From positions 1 to 64,000 of the forward strand of contig DATJYC010000078.1 in NCBI GenBank assembly GCA_035499735.1: 64,000 nt of DNA, read 5' to 3'. This document shows, in pieces, positions 44,201 through 52,223 of the stretch. A program made the translations under genes and the position numbers. This DNA is from VBDM01 sp035499735. Its GTDB lineage: Bacteria; Pseudomonadota; Gammaproteobacteria; Burkholderiales; SG8-39. The notes under the pieces were generated by a model. That model was not told where the DNA came from, did not search any database, and saw only the letters and a program-made list of their open reading frames with translations. The first letter of the stretch is position 1. The number at the start of each line of letters is the position of its first letter.

Positions 44201-45172
44201 GTCTCGGCGAGCATCGGCATCACGCTGTATCCGACGGACAGCGACAGCGCCGAGGCGCTCGTCATGAACGCCGACGCGGCCATGTACCGGGCCAAGGAGC
44301 AGGGGCGGAACAACTACCAGTTCTTCACCCGCGACATGAACCAGCGCGCGCTCCAGCGCGTGCAGATGGAGGCGTCGCTGCGCCGCGCCCTGGACCGCAT
44401 GGAATTCCGCCTCGTCTTCCAGCCCAAGGCGCACCTCGCCACGGGGAAGATCTGCGGCTTCGAGGCGCTGCTGCGCTGGCAGCACCCGGAGAAGGGCACG
44501 ATCGCGCCGGCGGAGTTCATCCCGGTGCTCGAGGAGACCGGGCTCATCGTTCCCGTGGGCGAGTGGGTGCTGCGCACGGCCTGCGCGCAGATCAAGGCGT
44601 GGGAGAAGGCCGGGCTGAAGGTGCCGCCGGTCTCGGTGAACCTGTCGCCGCGGCAGTTCGAGCAGAAGAATCTCAGAGACTCGGTGCATCGGGTGCTGCG
44701 CGAGACGAAGGTGGATCCCGGCCTCATCGAATTCGAGATCACCGAGTCGCTGCTGATGCACGATCCCGAAGGGGCGGCGCGCACGCTCGCGAGCCTCAAG
44801 CAGTCCGGGGTCCGGCTCTCGATGGACGACTTCGGAACGGGCTACTCGTCGCTCGGGTACCTGAAGCGCTTCCCGATCGACACGCTGAAGATCGACCGCA
44901 GTTTCATCCGCGACATCTCGACCGACGCGGACGACGCGACGCTGACCCGGGCCATCATCCTCCTCGCTCAGAACCTGAGGCTCAAGGTCGTCGCCGAGGG
45001 CGTCGAGACCGAGGACCAGCTGTCGTTCCTGAGAGCCAACGGTTGCGACGAGATGCAGGGCTACCTCTTCGCCAATCCCACCGACGCCGAGGAGTGCGGC
45101 CGCATGCTGCGCGAGGGGCGCAAGCTCGCGCTGCCGCGCAACGGGCGCAAGGCGCAGCTCAGCCGCGCCTAA
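41282..45172 (+). CDS. Large multi-sensor GGDEF-EAL protein
   Basis: A 1296-residue protein. TM1 is near 13-32, a periplasmic Cache region about 33-275, TM2 about 276-297, then PAS (about 310-435), a GAF-like domain (about 440-590) and two tandem PAS domains (600-720, 725-845). GGDEF follows with intact LGGDEF (about 934), then EAL with intact EALLRW (about 1060) and DDFGTGYSSL. It integrates periplasmic and cytoplasmic signals into cyclic-di-GMP level. The two middle PAS domains are near-duplicates of each other. No overlap with neighbours; the epimerase gene starts seven bases later. Confidence 0.94.
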   Translation: MSSIPIRKLRVQLMVAVGVIVVLIWAAVGYQLARERASTLAAAVQQGENLAGVVAGHFSTYAEATDLLLRRLRARWLREPGSLADAVKLEKDLRRDAFPVRIAVIDAQGRLAYSSLEQTRTNHGGQDYFTVHRDHPEDELRIGNPTKDDLSGSRLIPFSRPILDARGRFVGVLLLSIPVDSLTRVYEGLRLGPGGLVGLRRLDDTLLLSWPDPGGRPPGTRLPALPRSAASEIRMGGVDAVERIFSFERAAGYPFYSVIGQSVDTVLADYRGERRLYFAAGGFLSIVVLWFGAALLGKLRSEERAESALSRSESRFRSLTGLASDVYWEQDTEYRFVSVSGGGPSWMATRRGGAVGKRLWDFDYTNMTEADWAAHRAVLDARKPFQDLELCRLDESGRKVWISVAGEPVFDESGAFAGYRAVGKEITARKRDESLLKLEHAVARSLADAESSSEGLRAVMRAICETEDWDCARYFRWDHARGLLHFHDFWSKPGERIEGFIARSRELTYSPGVGLVGWTFEHQQPLWSADTDTDPRVAHKRFGAASGMHGAFFFPVAFQGQTLGVMAFNSGEVREPDARLLQALRVIGNTLGQFLSRQEGEDELRRFRAAMNASEDMIWLIDPVRMSIIDLNDTACRKLGYSREELLAKTPHEFIGVKREDLASMYRRLVAGGEGDTVEGWYERKDGSRFPIEAFRRAIQSHGNYLIIAVVRDVTERRAAEEELRRFRLAMDNSADMIVLIDRATMRFIDVNRTACRQLGYSREELLAMGPQDVLPISREELERDYDALIAKPEGEVEIVASGMRSEYTCKDGSKLPFESTRHVLRSGDSTIIAAISRDIRARLAIEEKVAYLAQFDALTGLPNRNLFQDRLVHAMALARRNEWPMAVLFIDLDRFKLVNDTLGHSAGDKLLKEAASRLRSCVRSSDTVGRLGGDEFAAILTELSIPSDAGVVAQKIIDVLRQPFDLDGKETYVSASIGITLYPTDSDSAEALVMNADAAMYRAKEQGRNNYQFFTRDMNQRALQRVQMEASLRRALDRMEFRLVFQPKAHLATGKICGFEALLRWQHPEKGTIAPAEFIPVLEETGLIVPVGEWVLRTACAQIKAWEKAGLKVPPVSVNLSPRQFEQKNLRDSVHRVLRETKVDPGLIEFEITESLLMHDPEGAARTLASLKQSGVRLSMDDFGTGYSSLGYLKRFPIDTLKIDRSFIRDISTDADDATLTRAIILLAQNLRLKVVAEGVETEDQLSFLRANGCDEMQGYLFANPTDAEECGRMLREGRKLALPRNGRKAQLSRA

Positions 45173-45179
45173 GGAACCG

Positions 45180-45908
45180 ATGCCGCGCGTGTTCCTCGCC
45201 GGCGCCGCCGGCGCGGTCGGAAGAAGGCTCGTCCCGCTGCTCCTCGCCGCGGGTCACGAAGTCTGGGGCACGACCCGCTCGCGCGACCGGGCCTCGGACC
45301 TACGTGCCGCCGGCGCGAGACCCCTGTTGGTCGACATGTTCGATCGCGACGCGGTCCTTCGCGCCGCGCGCGAAGCGCGCCCCGACGCTGTCATCCACCA
45401 GCTGACCGACCTCGGCAAGATCGCCTCGGGGCCGGTTCCCGAGGAGGTGCTCAGGGCAAACGCCAGGCTGCGCGAGGAGGGCACGCGCAACCTCGTCGAT
45501 GCGGCGATCGCCGCGGGGGCGCGCCGCTTCATCGCGCAGAGCATCGCCTGGATGTACGCCACGGGGCGCGAGCCCCACGTCGAGGACGACCCGCTCGATC
45601 GCGGCGCGAAGGGCGCGGCGGCGATCAGCCTCGCCGGCGTGCTCGCGCTCGAGCGCCTTACGCTGAGCTCGCCACCACTGGAAGGCGCGGTGCTGCGCTA
45701 CGGCCAGCTCTACGGTCCGGGCACCTGGAACACGTCGCAGGGCGGCCGCGTTCCCGTCCACGTCGACGCCGCCGCGCACGCGGCGCTGCTCGCTCTGGAC
45801 TCGCCGCATGGCGGGATCTTCAACGTTGCGGAGGAAAAAGGCCTGGTTTCGAGCGAGCGCGCGAGGCGCCTCCTTGGCTGGAGCGCGGATTTCCGGCTGG
45901 CGTCCTGA
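45180..45908 (+). CDS. NAD-dependent epimerase/dehydratase-like protein
   Basis: A 242-residue extended-SDR-like protein with an N-terminal Rossmann motif FLAGAAGAVGRRL (about 5-17). The catalytic YxxxK is not evident; QSIAWMYATGRE (about 120-131) sits near its place. It is shorter than typical sugar epimerases (300 or more), so it may be a NAD(P)-binding oxidoreductase of the atypical SDR class. AAGGAA precedes the ATG. Its stop abuts, without gap, the stop of the convergent dehydrogenase gene. Confidence 0.8.
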   Translation: MPRVFLAGAAGAVGRRLVPLLLAAGHEVWGTTRSRDRASDLRAAGARPLLVDMFDRDAVLRAAREARPDAVIHQLTDLGKIASGPVPEEVLRANARLREEGTRNLVDAAIAAGARRFIAQSIAWMYATGREPHVEDDPLDRGAKGAAAISLAGVLALERLTLSSPPLEGAVLRYGQLYGPGTWNTSQGGRVPVHVDAAAHAALLALDSPHGGIFNVAEEKGLVSSERARRLLGWSADFRLAS

Positions 45909-47198
45909 CTAGGGGTACAGCCCGCGCACCGCGTGCGCTTCGAGCACGCGCGTGCAGCCGATCACGTACGCCGCGGTGCGCAGCGGCACCTTGCGCTCCA
46001 GATGCAGGTCCCACACCGCGCGGAAGGCGTCGCCGAGGATGCGTTCCAGGTTCGCGTTGACGTCGGACTCGCTCCAGAAGAAGCTCGAGAAGTCCTGGAC
46101 CCATTCGAAGTAGCTCACGGTCACGCCTCCGGCGTTGGCGACGACGTCCGGCACCACCGGGATGGCGCGGCGGCGCAGCACGTCGTCCGCCGCGGGAGTG
46201 GTCGGTCCGTTGGCGCCCTCGACGACGAGGCGGCAGGCGAGGGCTTCGGCGCGCGCCGCCGTGAGCTGACCCTCGAGCGCCGCGGGCACGAGGATGTCGC
46301 AGGGCGTGCGCCAGAACGATTCCGCGTCGATCGTCTGCGCGCCCGGCGTATCGGTGAGCGCCGCGCCCGCATCGCGCCGCTGCTTCGCCGCGGCCACGTC
46401 CAGACCCGCCTCGGAAGCGATCGAGCCCGTGTGGTCCTGCAGCGCCACTATCCTCGCTCCGCCGCGCACGAAGAGCCGCGCCGCCGCTTCGCCGACGTTG
46501 CCGAAGCCCTGGATGGCGACTTTCGCGCCCGCGATCGAGCCTCCGAGCCGGGCGAGCGCCTCGGCTGCGATCTTCACGACGCCGCGGCCGGTCGCGTCGT
46601 GCCGGCCGAGGCTTCCGCCCATCGACACGGGCTTTCCCGTCACCACGCCCAGCACCGTGCTTCCCGCGCCAATGGAATAGGTGTCCATGATCCACGCCAT
46701 CACCTGCTCGTCGGTCCCGACGTCGGGCGCGGGCACGTCGCGGTCGGGGCCGAGCAGGACTGCGATCTCGCTCGCGTAGCGCCGCGTGAGGCGCTCGAGT
46801 TCGGCGCGCGACAGCGAATCGGGCGCGACGCGCACGCCGCCCTTCGCGCCCCCGTAGGGAAGGTTCACCACCGCGTTCTTCACCGTCATCCACCCCGCGA
46901 GCGCCATGACCTCGGGCAGCGACACGTCCGGGTGATAGCGCAGGCCGCCCTTGCCCGGGCCGCGCGACAGGTTGTGCTGCACGCGGTAGCCCTCGAAATG
47001 CGCGTATTCGCCGGAGTCCAGGCGTATCGGCACGTCGACCACCAGGCAGCGCTTGGGCTGGCGCAGCGTGTCGATGTAGCGAAGCAGCCCCTTGGGCAGC
47101 AGCGGGGCGACCCGCTCGACCTGCTCAAGGTAGGTTTCCCAGGCGTCGGCGCCGGCGGTGCGAGCGTAGGAAGGCTGAACGCGCGAGGTCGTATCCAT
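45909..47198 (-). CDS. Glu/Leu/Phe/Val dehydrogenase
   Basis: A 429-residue amino-acid dehydrogenase. The substrate lysines are in GKGGLRYHP and NLPYGGAKGGVRV (about 75-110), and the NAD-binding motif GFGNVGEAAARLF lies about 215. The length and the VPAPDVGTDEQVMAWIMDTY wording indicate a glutamate dehydrogenase, interconverting glutamate and 2-oxoglutarate. The start at 47198 was chosen by length; a further 12 codons to 47234 are possible. 2-oxoglutarate is also the likely substrate of KorAB, but the genes are far apart. Confidence 0.9.
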   Translation of the reverse strand: MDTTSRVQPSYARTAGADAWETYLEQVERVAPLLPKGLLRYIDTLRQPKRCLVVDVPIRLDSGEYAHFEGYRVQHNLSRGPGKGGLRYHPDVSLPEVMALAGWMTVKNAVVNLPYGGAKGGVRVAPDSLSRAELERLTRRYASEIAVLLGPDRDVPAPDVGTDEQVMAWIMDTYSIGAGSTVLGVVTGKPVSMGGSLGRHDATGRGVVKIAAEALARLGGSIAGAKVAIQGFGNVGEAAARLFVRGGARIVALQDHTGSIASEAGLDVAAAKQRRDAGAALTDTPGAQTIDAESFWRTPCDILVPAALEGQLTAARAEALACRLVVEGANGPTTPAADDVLRRRAIPVVPDVVANAGGVTVSYFEWVQDFSSFFWSESDVNANLERILGDAFRAVWDLHLERKVPLRTAAYVIGCTRVLEAHAVRGLYP

Positions 47199-47240
47199 GG
47201 CGTCTCGCGGACATGCTACTCCCGCACGGGACAAAGAAGA

Positions 47241-47262
47241 ACGGCCGCCCGGAGGCGGCCGT
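47241..47262 (-). terminator. Terminator hairpin of the phosphatase-like gene
   Basis: A perfect 9-bp stem, ACGGCCGCC / GGCGGCCGT with loop CGGA, 20 bases after the stop. On the minus strand it is followed by TTCTTCTTTG, a T-rich tail. It separates this gene from the dehydrogenase gene downstream on the same strand. Confidence 0.7.
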
Positions 47263-47282
47263 CGGCTCGAAGCGGTGAAGGA

Positions 47283-49505
47283 TCAGCGGTGATCGTGGTC
47301 GTTCCGGCCGCGTGCGAGGCGGCGCGCCTGGTCGAGCAGCTCTTCGCCCTGGTCGATCAGCTTCCCGGCGCTGCGGGCGTCGACAGGCCGGCCGGCGAAG
47401 GCGGCCGCGTTCAGCGCCGACTTCATCTGCGAGGCGAGCGCATCGCGCCGGGCGGTCAGCGCCGCGTTACGCACCTGGATTGCCGCGTAGGCGCTGTCGT
47501 CCGAGGATGATCCGCTCGAGAGCGCGTCGGTCGACGCGGAGAGCAGGTCCTTGCCGAAGCGTCCGAAAGGCGCGTTCACCTGCTTGTACACCGCGGCGAG
47601 GCGCTCGAACTTCCCCTGGTGCTCGCGCAGCGACCTGGGCAGCGCCCAGTCGTGCAGCGCCTCGGTGATGGCGCGGCCGTCGTGTACGTACGAGTCCTTG
47701 AGGCCGAGGAGCGTGAGGATCGTCGGCCGGACGTCCGCGTGGTCGGTCCACACGCGCTTCACGACGCCCTCGCGGCGAACGCCCGGCCCGACGAATCCCA
47801 GCCAGGTGGTCGCGATCTCCTTCTGGATGTCGCCGTGGTTCCAGGCGAACAGGGGATTGATGCAGGTCTCGCAGGTCGACGCCGGGAAGTCGGTGATGAA
47901 GTAGTCCGGGTCGGCGAAGAGCACGAACACCGGGTTCCTCGCCGGGTCGCCATCGGCCATCATGTGCAGGGCTCTCATGCCCGTCTGGTCCGCCATGCGC
48001 ACCATGAGCAGGTCGGTCGCTCCGGTGTAGGGGTTGACCGCGGTCAGATTGGCGACGCTGCGCTCGAACTCGCGCGTGAGCGGATCGGTCTGCGCGAGGG
48101 CGCCGCCGCCGGCGCCTTTCTTCGCGAGATAGAAGGTGGGCGCGTCGTCGCCGTGCACCGTGAACGCGTTCGCCGCGGCGCTCCCCAGAAGCTGCGCGGC
48201 GAGCACCGGGAACTGGTGCGCTACGAGCGTATCGATGTTCGAGTTGATTTCGCCGACCTCGTTCGGCCCGTAGACGCAGGGCACGTTGACGCCGTCGCAG
48301 TCCGTCTTCCTCGCGCCGACGAAGTGGTCGCCCTCGTCGACGGTGAAGACGAACAGAGTGTTGTCCCTGGTGATGCCGCTCGAGGCGAGGCGCTCGAAGA
48401 ACAGGTCGAACGCCCGGTCGTACGCCGCGAGCTGCGCGACGTAGCCCGCGTCGCCCGGCCCGAACGCGACGTGCTGGTTGCCCGAGACGCCGTGGAAATC
48501 GTGCGCGTCGGAGATGTAGATGTACGTGATCGGGATGCCCTTCTCCTGCATCGCCGCGCCATACGCGAGCGAGACCGTCGCGAACATGCCGTCGAAGCCG
48601 GGAAAGCCGGGGTTGCCGGTCGCATCGACGATCGGGTTGCCGGAGAGGTCGTTCAGCACCGGTCCACCTGTCAGGAAGGGATTGATCGACTGTGCGCCGA
48701 ACAAGCCCTTGAAGCCCGTGTAGCCGCCCGGCTCGCCGGGAAGGGGATCGTTCTGACCCGAAGCGCACACCGGCGAGCCCGCTGCGCAATGCACCGCGAG
48801 GCCGACGAAGTCGGCTTGCGGCCTGGCCTTCGCCGCCGCGTTCGCCGGCGTGTTCGGGAGCGCGCGGGCGTCGTCGGTTTCCGCCTGCTGGGGCGAGGGG
48901 TTGCCGAAGACCTTGGTGATGTCCCCGGTCGGCGTCGTATTAGTGTTCTCGAGCACGATGTTCGCTCCGCCGACCGCGCCGAAGTCGCAGCCTGCGCGCG
49001 TGAACGGAACCCAGGGCGCGGGAACGTTCGAGCCGTCGGGACCGATCATGTTGAACACGGTAGGCGTGCCCGCGGCCGAGACATTGCCGGTCCAGTATCC
49101 GAAGGAGCTCGGGAAAGTGAATGCGCCGGTGTTGGAGGTGCGCACGTAACTGTTCGATACGGTCTGGCCATGGCGGTCCGGATAGAGCCCCGTGAACGAG
49201 GAGAGGAATCCGCCCGCGGTATGCGAGATCAGGACCGTGTGGTCGTTCGCGAGCAGCGTGCCGTTCTGCTTCATGAAATTCAGTAAGTGCGGCATTTGCT
49301 CGAGATCGGAAGGAACGTTCGGGATATCGCGACGGAAATGCGTGTTGTCGAACTGGATGTAGATGACGTGCTTGATGTCGCCGCGCGCCGAATCGATCTG
49401 GCAGCCCTGCGCGCTCGCGAGCGCGAGCGCCGGAGCGAGCGACGCGACGGCAGCGGCCGGCAGCAGCACGCGCCTGAGGCTGAACGGTTTCTCTGAGTTC
49501 TTCAT
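47283..49505 (-). CDS. Secreted alkaline-phosphatase-superfamily protein
   Basis: A 740-residue exported protein (signal to about ALALASAQG). Superfamily metal/nucleophile features are seen: IYIQFDNTHF (metal Asp), HTVLISHTAGGFLS with a likely Thr nucleophile (about 93), VDEGDHFVG (Asp/His), WNHGDIQK and WTDHADVRP. It resembles type-I phosphodiesterase/arylsulfatase-type hydrolases. A C-terminal helical tail (about 680-740) is unusual. GCGAGGAATCA precedes the ATG. Substrate unknown; periplasmic or extracellular. It is divergent from a Gly-rich lipoprotein. Confidence 0.82.
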   Translation of the reverse strand: MKNSEKPFSLRRVLLPAAAVASLAPALALASAQGCQIDSARGDIKHVIYIQFDNTHFRRDIPNVPSDLEQMPHLLNFMKQNGTLLANDHTVLISHTAGGFLSSFTGLYPDRHGQTVSNSYVRTSNTGAFTFPSSFGYWTGNVSAAGTPTVFNMIGPDGSNVPAPWVPFTRAGCDFGAVGGANIVLENTNTTPTGDITKVFGNPSPQQAETDDARALPNTPANAAAKARPQADFVGLAVHCAAGSPVCASGQNDPLPGEPGGYTGFKGLFGAQSINPFLTGGPVLNDLSGNPIVDATGNPGFPGFDGMFATVSLAYGAAMQEKGIPITYIYISDAHDFHGVSGNQHVAFGPGDAGYVAQLAAYDRAFDLFFERLASSGITRDNTLFVFTVDEGDHFVGARKTDCDGVNVPCVYGPNEVGEINSNIDTLVAHQFPVLAAQLLGSAAANAFTVHGDDAPTFYLAKKGAGGGALAQTDPLTREFERSVANLTAVNPYTGATDLLMVRMADQTGMRALHMMADGDPARNPVFVLFADPDYFITDFPASTCETCINPLFAWNHGDIQKEIATTWLGFVGPGVRREGVVKRVWTDHADVRPTILTLLGLKDSYVHDGRAITEALHDWALPRSLREHQGKFERLAAVYKQVNAPFGRFGKDLLSASTDALSSGSSSDDSAYAAIQVRNAALTARRDALASQMKSALNAAAFAGRPVDARSAGKLIDQGEELLDQARRLARGRNDHDHR

Positions 49506-49789
49506 TGATTCCTCGCTTATCTTGTTCAGACGATTGGTGATCACCCTTCGCGGCGTGGTGCCGCGAAGCCGATGACGATAGCGAGGGTTTGTGAACCTTA
49601 AGTCAAGGAATCCTGACAGCGACGCGACAATCGAAACGCGCGGCGCGCGACCGGCTACTCGAGCTTCACGCCAGCACAGGCACGAGATCGCACGCCCCGA
49701 TCCTGCTGAAGTTGCTCGCGGTTGCGCCGTGTTCGAAGCTTGGATAGTCTGTGGGAATCGCACGGCGATCCTGCAGGGGGGACGAGCCC
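49506..49789. other. Divergent intergenic region, nothing recognised
   Basis: A 284-base gap between the phosphatase-like and lipoprotein genes. I searched for Pho-box-like repeats because of the phosphatase; CTGTCAGGATT near 49610 (minus strand) has only one convincing half-site. No open frame or hairpin stands out. Confidence 0.5.
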
Positions 49790-50743
49790 ATGCAAGCCTG
49801 GACTAGGTCGGCAGCCTTTCTGGCCGCGATGAGCGCGCTGGCGTCGTGTGGGGGAGGTGGCGGGGGAGGGGGCGGCGGCGGAACCGCAGTACCGACGACT
49901 CCCATCGCGCTGACCTCCACGAACGCCCAGGACGCGGCCGGCGGCGCAACGCTCGCCGGGCTGGGATCAGCGAGCGCCGGTGGACTGTTCGAGGTCGCCC
50001 TGCAGTCGAATCGGGCGCTGCCTAGGACGCATGTTCTGGCGCAGATCATGAAACGGCAGATAGGGCTTCTCACCGCACAACCGATCAGTGCCGCCCAGAC
50101 GACCACCCCGTGCGACAACAGCGGCAGCACGACTGTCACAGACACCGGACCGAACTCGGTGACGATCGCGTTCAACGCCTGTTCCGACGCCGCAGGAGAG
50201 TCGCTGAGCGGCACCGTCTCGGTGGCAAATATCGTCGTGAACGCGGGCGTGAATTTCAGCGGGACGGCGTCGCTGGGCCTTACGCTCAAGCAGACGGGGT
50301 TTCCCGATTTCGGTATTTCGGGAACCAACATGAACGTGCAGGAGACCGTCAATGGCGGAGTCGACACGGTCACGATGTCGGGCACCGAACTCCTCGCGAC
50401 CATCGGCGCCACCGCCGAGCGGCTCGGAAACTACAACCTAGTCTCGGTGTTCGACAACAACGCTAGTACCGAAACCGATACGGTCACCTTCGATTATGCA
50501 AGCACGAAGATTGGCGGCCAAGTCCACGTCAGCACCATCAACTCTCCGGTGACCGATTTCGCGAGCAACTTCCCGCATTCCGGAATGCTGAGCCTCGCCG
50601 GGACCGGCGGAAGCGCGATCCACGTGATCGTCAACAGTGACGAGAGCGGGGCCTCGCCGCAGGTGACAATTCAGCTCGATGCGGACGGCAATGGAGCGAT
50701 CGACACCAGGCTCGACAAGAACTGGTCCGACCTCGACGTCTGA
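49790..50743 (+). CDS. Putative surface lipoprotein with polyglycine linker
   Basis: A 317-residue lipoprotein. The lipobox SALASC is followed at once by eleven glycines, then a Thr/Ser/Asn-rich, strand-forming body with many TVT/TVS repeats and no catalytic motif. A short D-rich end (LDADGNGAIDTRLDKN) resembles a calcium-binding loop. A Gly tether after the lipid Cys is typical of surface-exposed lipoproteins. AGGGGGGACGAG precedes the ATG at 49790. Function unknown. Confidence 0.7.
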   Translation: MQAWTRSAAFLAAMSALASCGGGGGGGGGGGTAVPTTPIALTSTNAQDAAGGATLAGLGSASAGGLFEVALQSNRALPRTHVLAQIMKRQIGLLTAQPISAAQTTTPCDNSGSTTVTDTGPNSVTIAFNACSDAAGESLSGTVSVANIVVNAGVNFSGTASLGLTLKQTGFPDFGISGTNMNVQETVNGGVDTVTMSGTELLATIGATAERLGNYNLVSVFDNNASTETDTVTFDYASTKIGGQVHVSTINSPVTDFASNFPHSGMLSLAGTGGSAIHVIVNSDESGASPQVTIQLDADGNGAIDTRLDKNWSDLDV

Positions 50744-51583
50744 TCACGGCCTGACCTGCGCCCGTACCTGCTCGACTACCGCCGGTGGAAAGAAGCCGAG
50801 GCCGAGGCCGTCGAAGAACGCCTTTCTGTCCGATGCGGAGGCCGAGTTGAGCGCCTCGACCATCGCGTCGGCCAGCTGCTTCTGCTCCTCGGGGGAGGCG
50901 GCCGCCATCTTCTCCTTCGCGTCCTGCGCCGCCGGGATCACCGTGCTCTTGAGCATCGCGCCGGTCGCGCCGAGTTGATCGCCCGCGCCGGGCGGGGCGA
51001 GCGCGATGCACTCCTTGGCCTCGGTGCGCATCTTGTCGTTCAGCAGGCCGAGGTCGGCGAGGTCGTCGAACACCGCCGCGGTCTCGGTGCGCGACAGCGG
51101 CTGCGCCATCGCGCCCTGCATCTGACCCATCACCTGCGCCATCATCGCCTGCTGCTGCGGGGTCATCTGGGGGGCTCGCCCGCCCATCTGCTGCTGCATC
51201 GTCTCCATCATCTTCTGGATCGTCGCCGGATCCATCGCGCCCATTCCGGCCATGCTCGGGGGCACTGTCGGTGGCATGCCGGCGCCGCCCCCGGCCGCGC
51301 GCATCGTCACCGGTCCGCCCGCGAAGCCGCGCCCCTGGGAAGTCAGCATCCGCGTCGCGCCCGCCTTGCCCGTGCTCGCTGCCGCGGCGAGCCCCGCGAT
51401 CGTCGAGCCCTTGCAGCCCATGTCGGCGAGCGCGCCGAACAGCTCCCCCTTGAGCGAGCCGAAAACGATGTTCTGGAGGATCTGCTTGCCGAGGGATGCC
51501 ACCATCGTCGGCGGGACCTGGGCGTGGCCCGGCCCCGCGAGCGCGAGAAGGGCTAGAACAAGGGTAATCCGCGTCGGACGCAT
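50744..51583 (-). CDS. Secreted Met/Gln-rich protein, unknown function
   Basis: A 279-residue protein with a signal peptide (to GPGHAQ). A low-complexity central region (about 105-160) is very rich in Met and Gln (MMETMQQQMGG, QQQAMMAQVMGQMQGAMAQ). The C-terminal part is helical. Met-rich periplasmic segments can bind copper or act as oxidant sinks, but there is no clear metal motif. It is convergent, with no gap, with the lipoprotein gene. I do not recognise the family. Confidence 0.62.
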   Translation of the reverse strand: MRPTRITLVLALLALAGPGHAQVPPTMVASLGKQILQNIVFGSLKGELFGALADMGCKGSTIAGLAAAASTGKAGATRMLTSQGRGFAGGPVTMRAAGGGAGMPPTVPPSMAGMGAMDPATIQKMMETMQQQMGGRAPQMTPQQQAMMAQVMGQMQGAMAQPLSRTETAAVFDDLADLGLLNDKMRTEAKECIALAPPGAGDQLGATGAMLKSTVIPAAQDAKEKMAAASPEEQKQLADAMVEALNSASASDRKAFFDGLGLGFFPPAVVEQVRAQVRP

Positions 51584-51653
51584 GCGAGCCTCCCGGGCCG
51601 CGTGAACTCGCCCGCAAGCTTATACGATAATGGGGACAGGAGATGGAGGAGAC

Positions 51654-52223
51654 ATGGGACAGACGGAACGGCGCTTCCGGCCGCTCGCCGTGAGCGAAAT
51701 GAGCGAGGCGCAGCGCAGGGTCTACGGCGACATCGCGGCGGGCCCGCGCGGCGGTGTGCGCGGGCCTTTCAACGCGCTGCTGCGCAGCCCGGAGCTCGCC
51801 GACCGCGCGCAGAAGCTCGGCGAATGGGTGCGCTTCAACAGCTCGCTCCCGGAGCGGCTGAAGGAGTTCGCGATCCTGGTCACGGCGCGCTACTGGAGCG
51901 CGCAGTACGAATGGCACGCGCACCACGCGCACGCGCTCAAGGCGGGACTGGACCCGAGGCTCGCGGCCCAGCTCGCGCGCGGGCTGCGCCCCTCGGGCAT
52001 GAACGAGGAGGAGGCCGCGGTCCACGACTTCTGCAAGGAGCTGCACGAGAAGAAGGCGGTGAGCGACGAGAACTACGCGCGCGCGCTGAAGCACTTCGGC
52101 GAGCGCGGCACGGTGGACCTCATCGGCGTCATCGGCTACTACACCCTGGTCTCCATGATCCTCAACGTCGACCGCGTACCGATCCCGGGCGGCGCGCCCG
52201 AGCCGCTTCCTCCGCTCGCATGA
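51654..52223 (+). CDS. Carboxymuconolactone decarboxylase-family protein
   Basis: A 189-residue AhpD/CMD-fold protein. The active helix reads ILVTARYWSAQYEWHAHHAH (about 76-95): Glu and the two His are kept, but the CxxC of peroxidase-type members is absent. It is thus closer to decarboxylase-like members of unknown chemistry. GGAGATGGAGGAG precedes the ATG. The stop overlaps the M20 gene start (ATGA), and a Bug gene follows, so the three form one operon. Confidence 0.87.
   Translation: MGQTERRFRPLAVSEMSEAQRRVYGDIAAGPRGGVRGPFNALLRSPELADRAQKLGEWVRFNSSLPERLKEFAILVTARYWSAQYEWHAHHAHALKAGLDPRLAAQLARGLRPSGMNEEEAAVHDFCKELHEKKAVSDENYARALKHFGERGTVDLIGVIGYYTLVSMILNVDRVPIPGGAPEPLPPLA

Noticed and set aside
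49506..49789. Pho box upstream of the phosphatase-like gene
   Set aside because: Only one half-site resembles CTGTCAT; the second half has too few matches.
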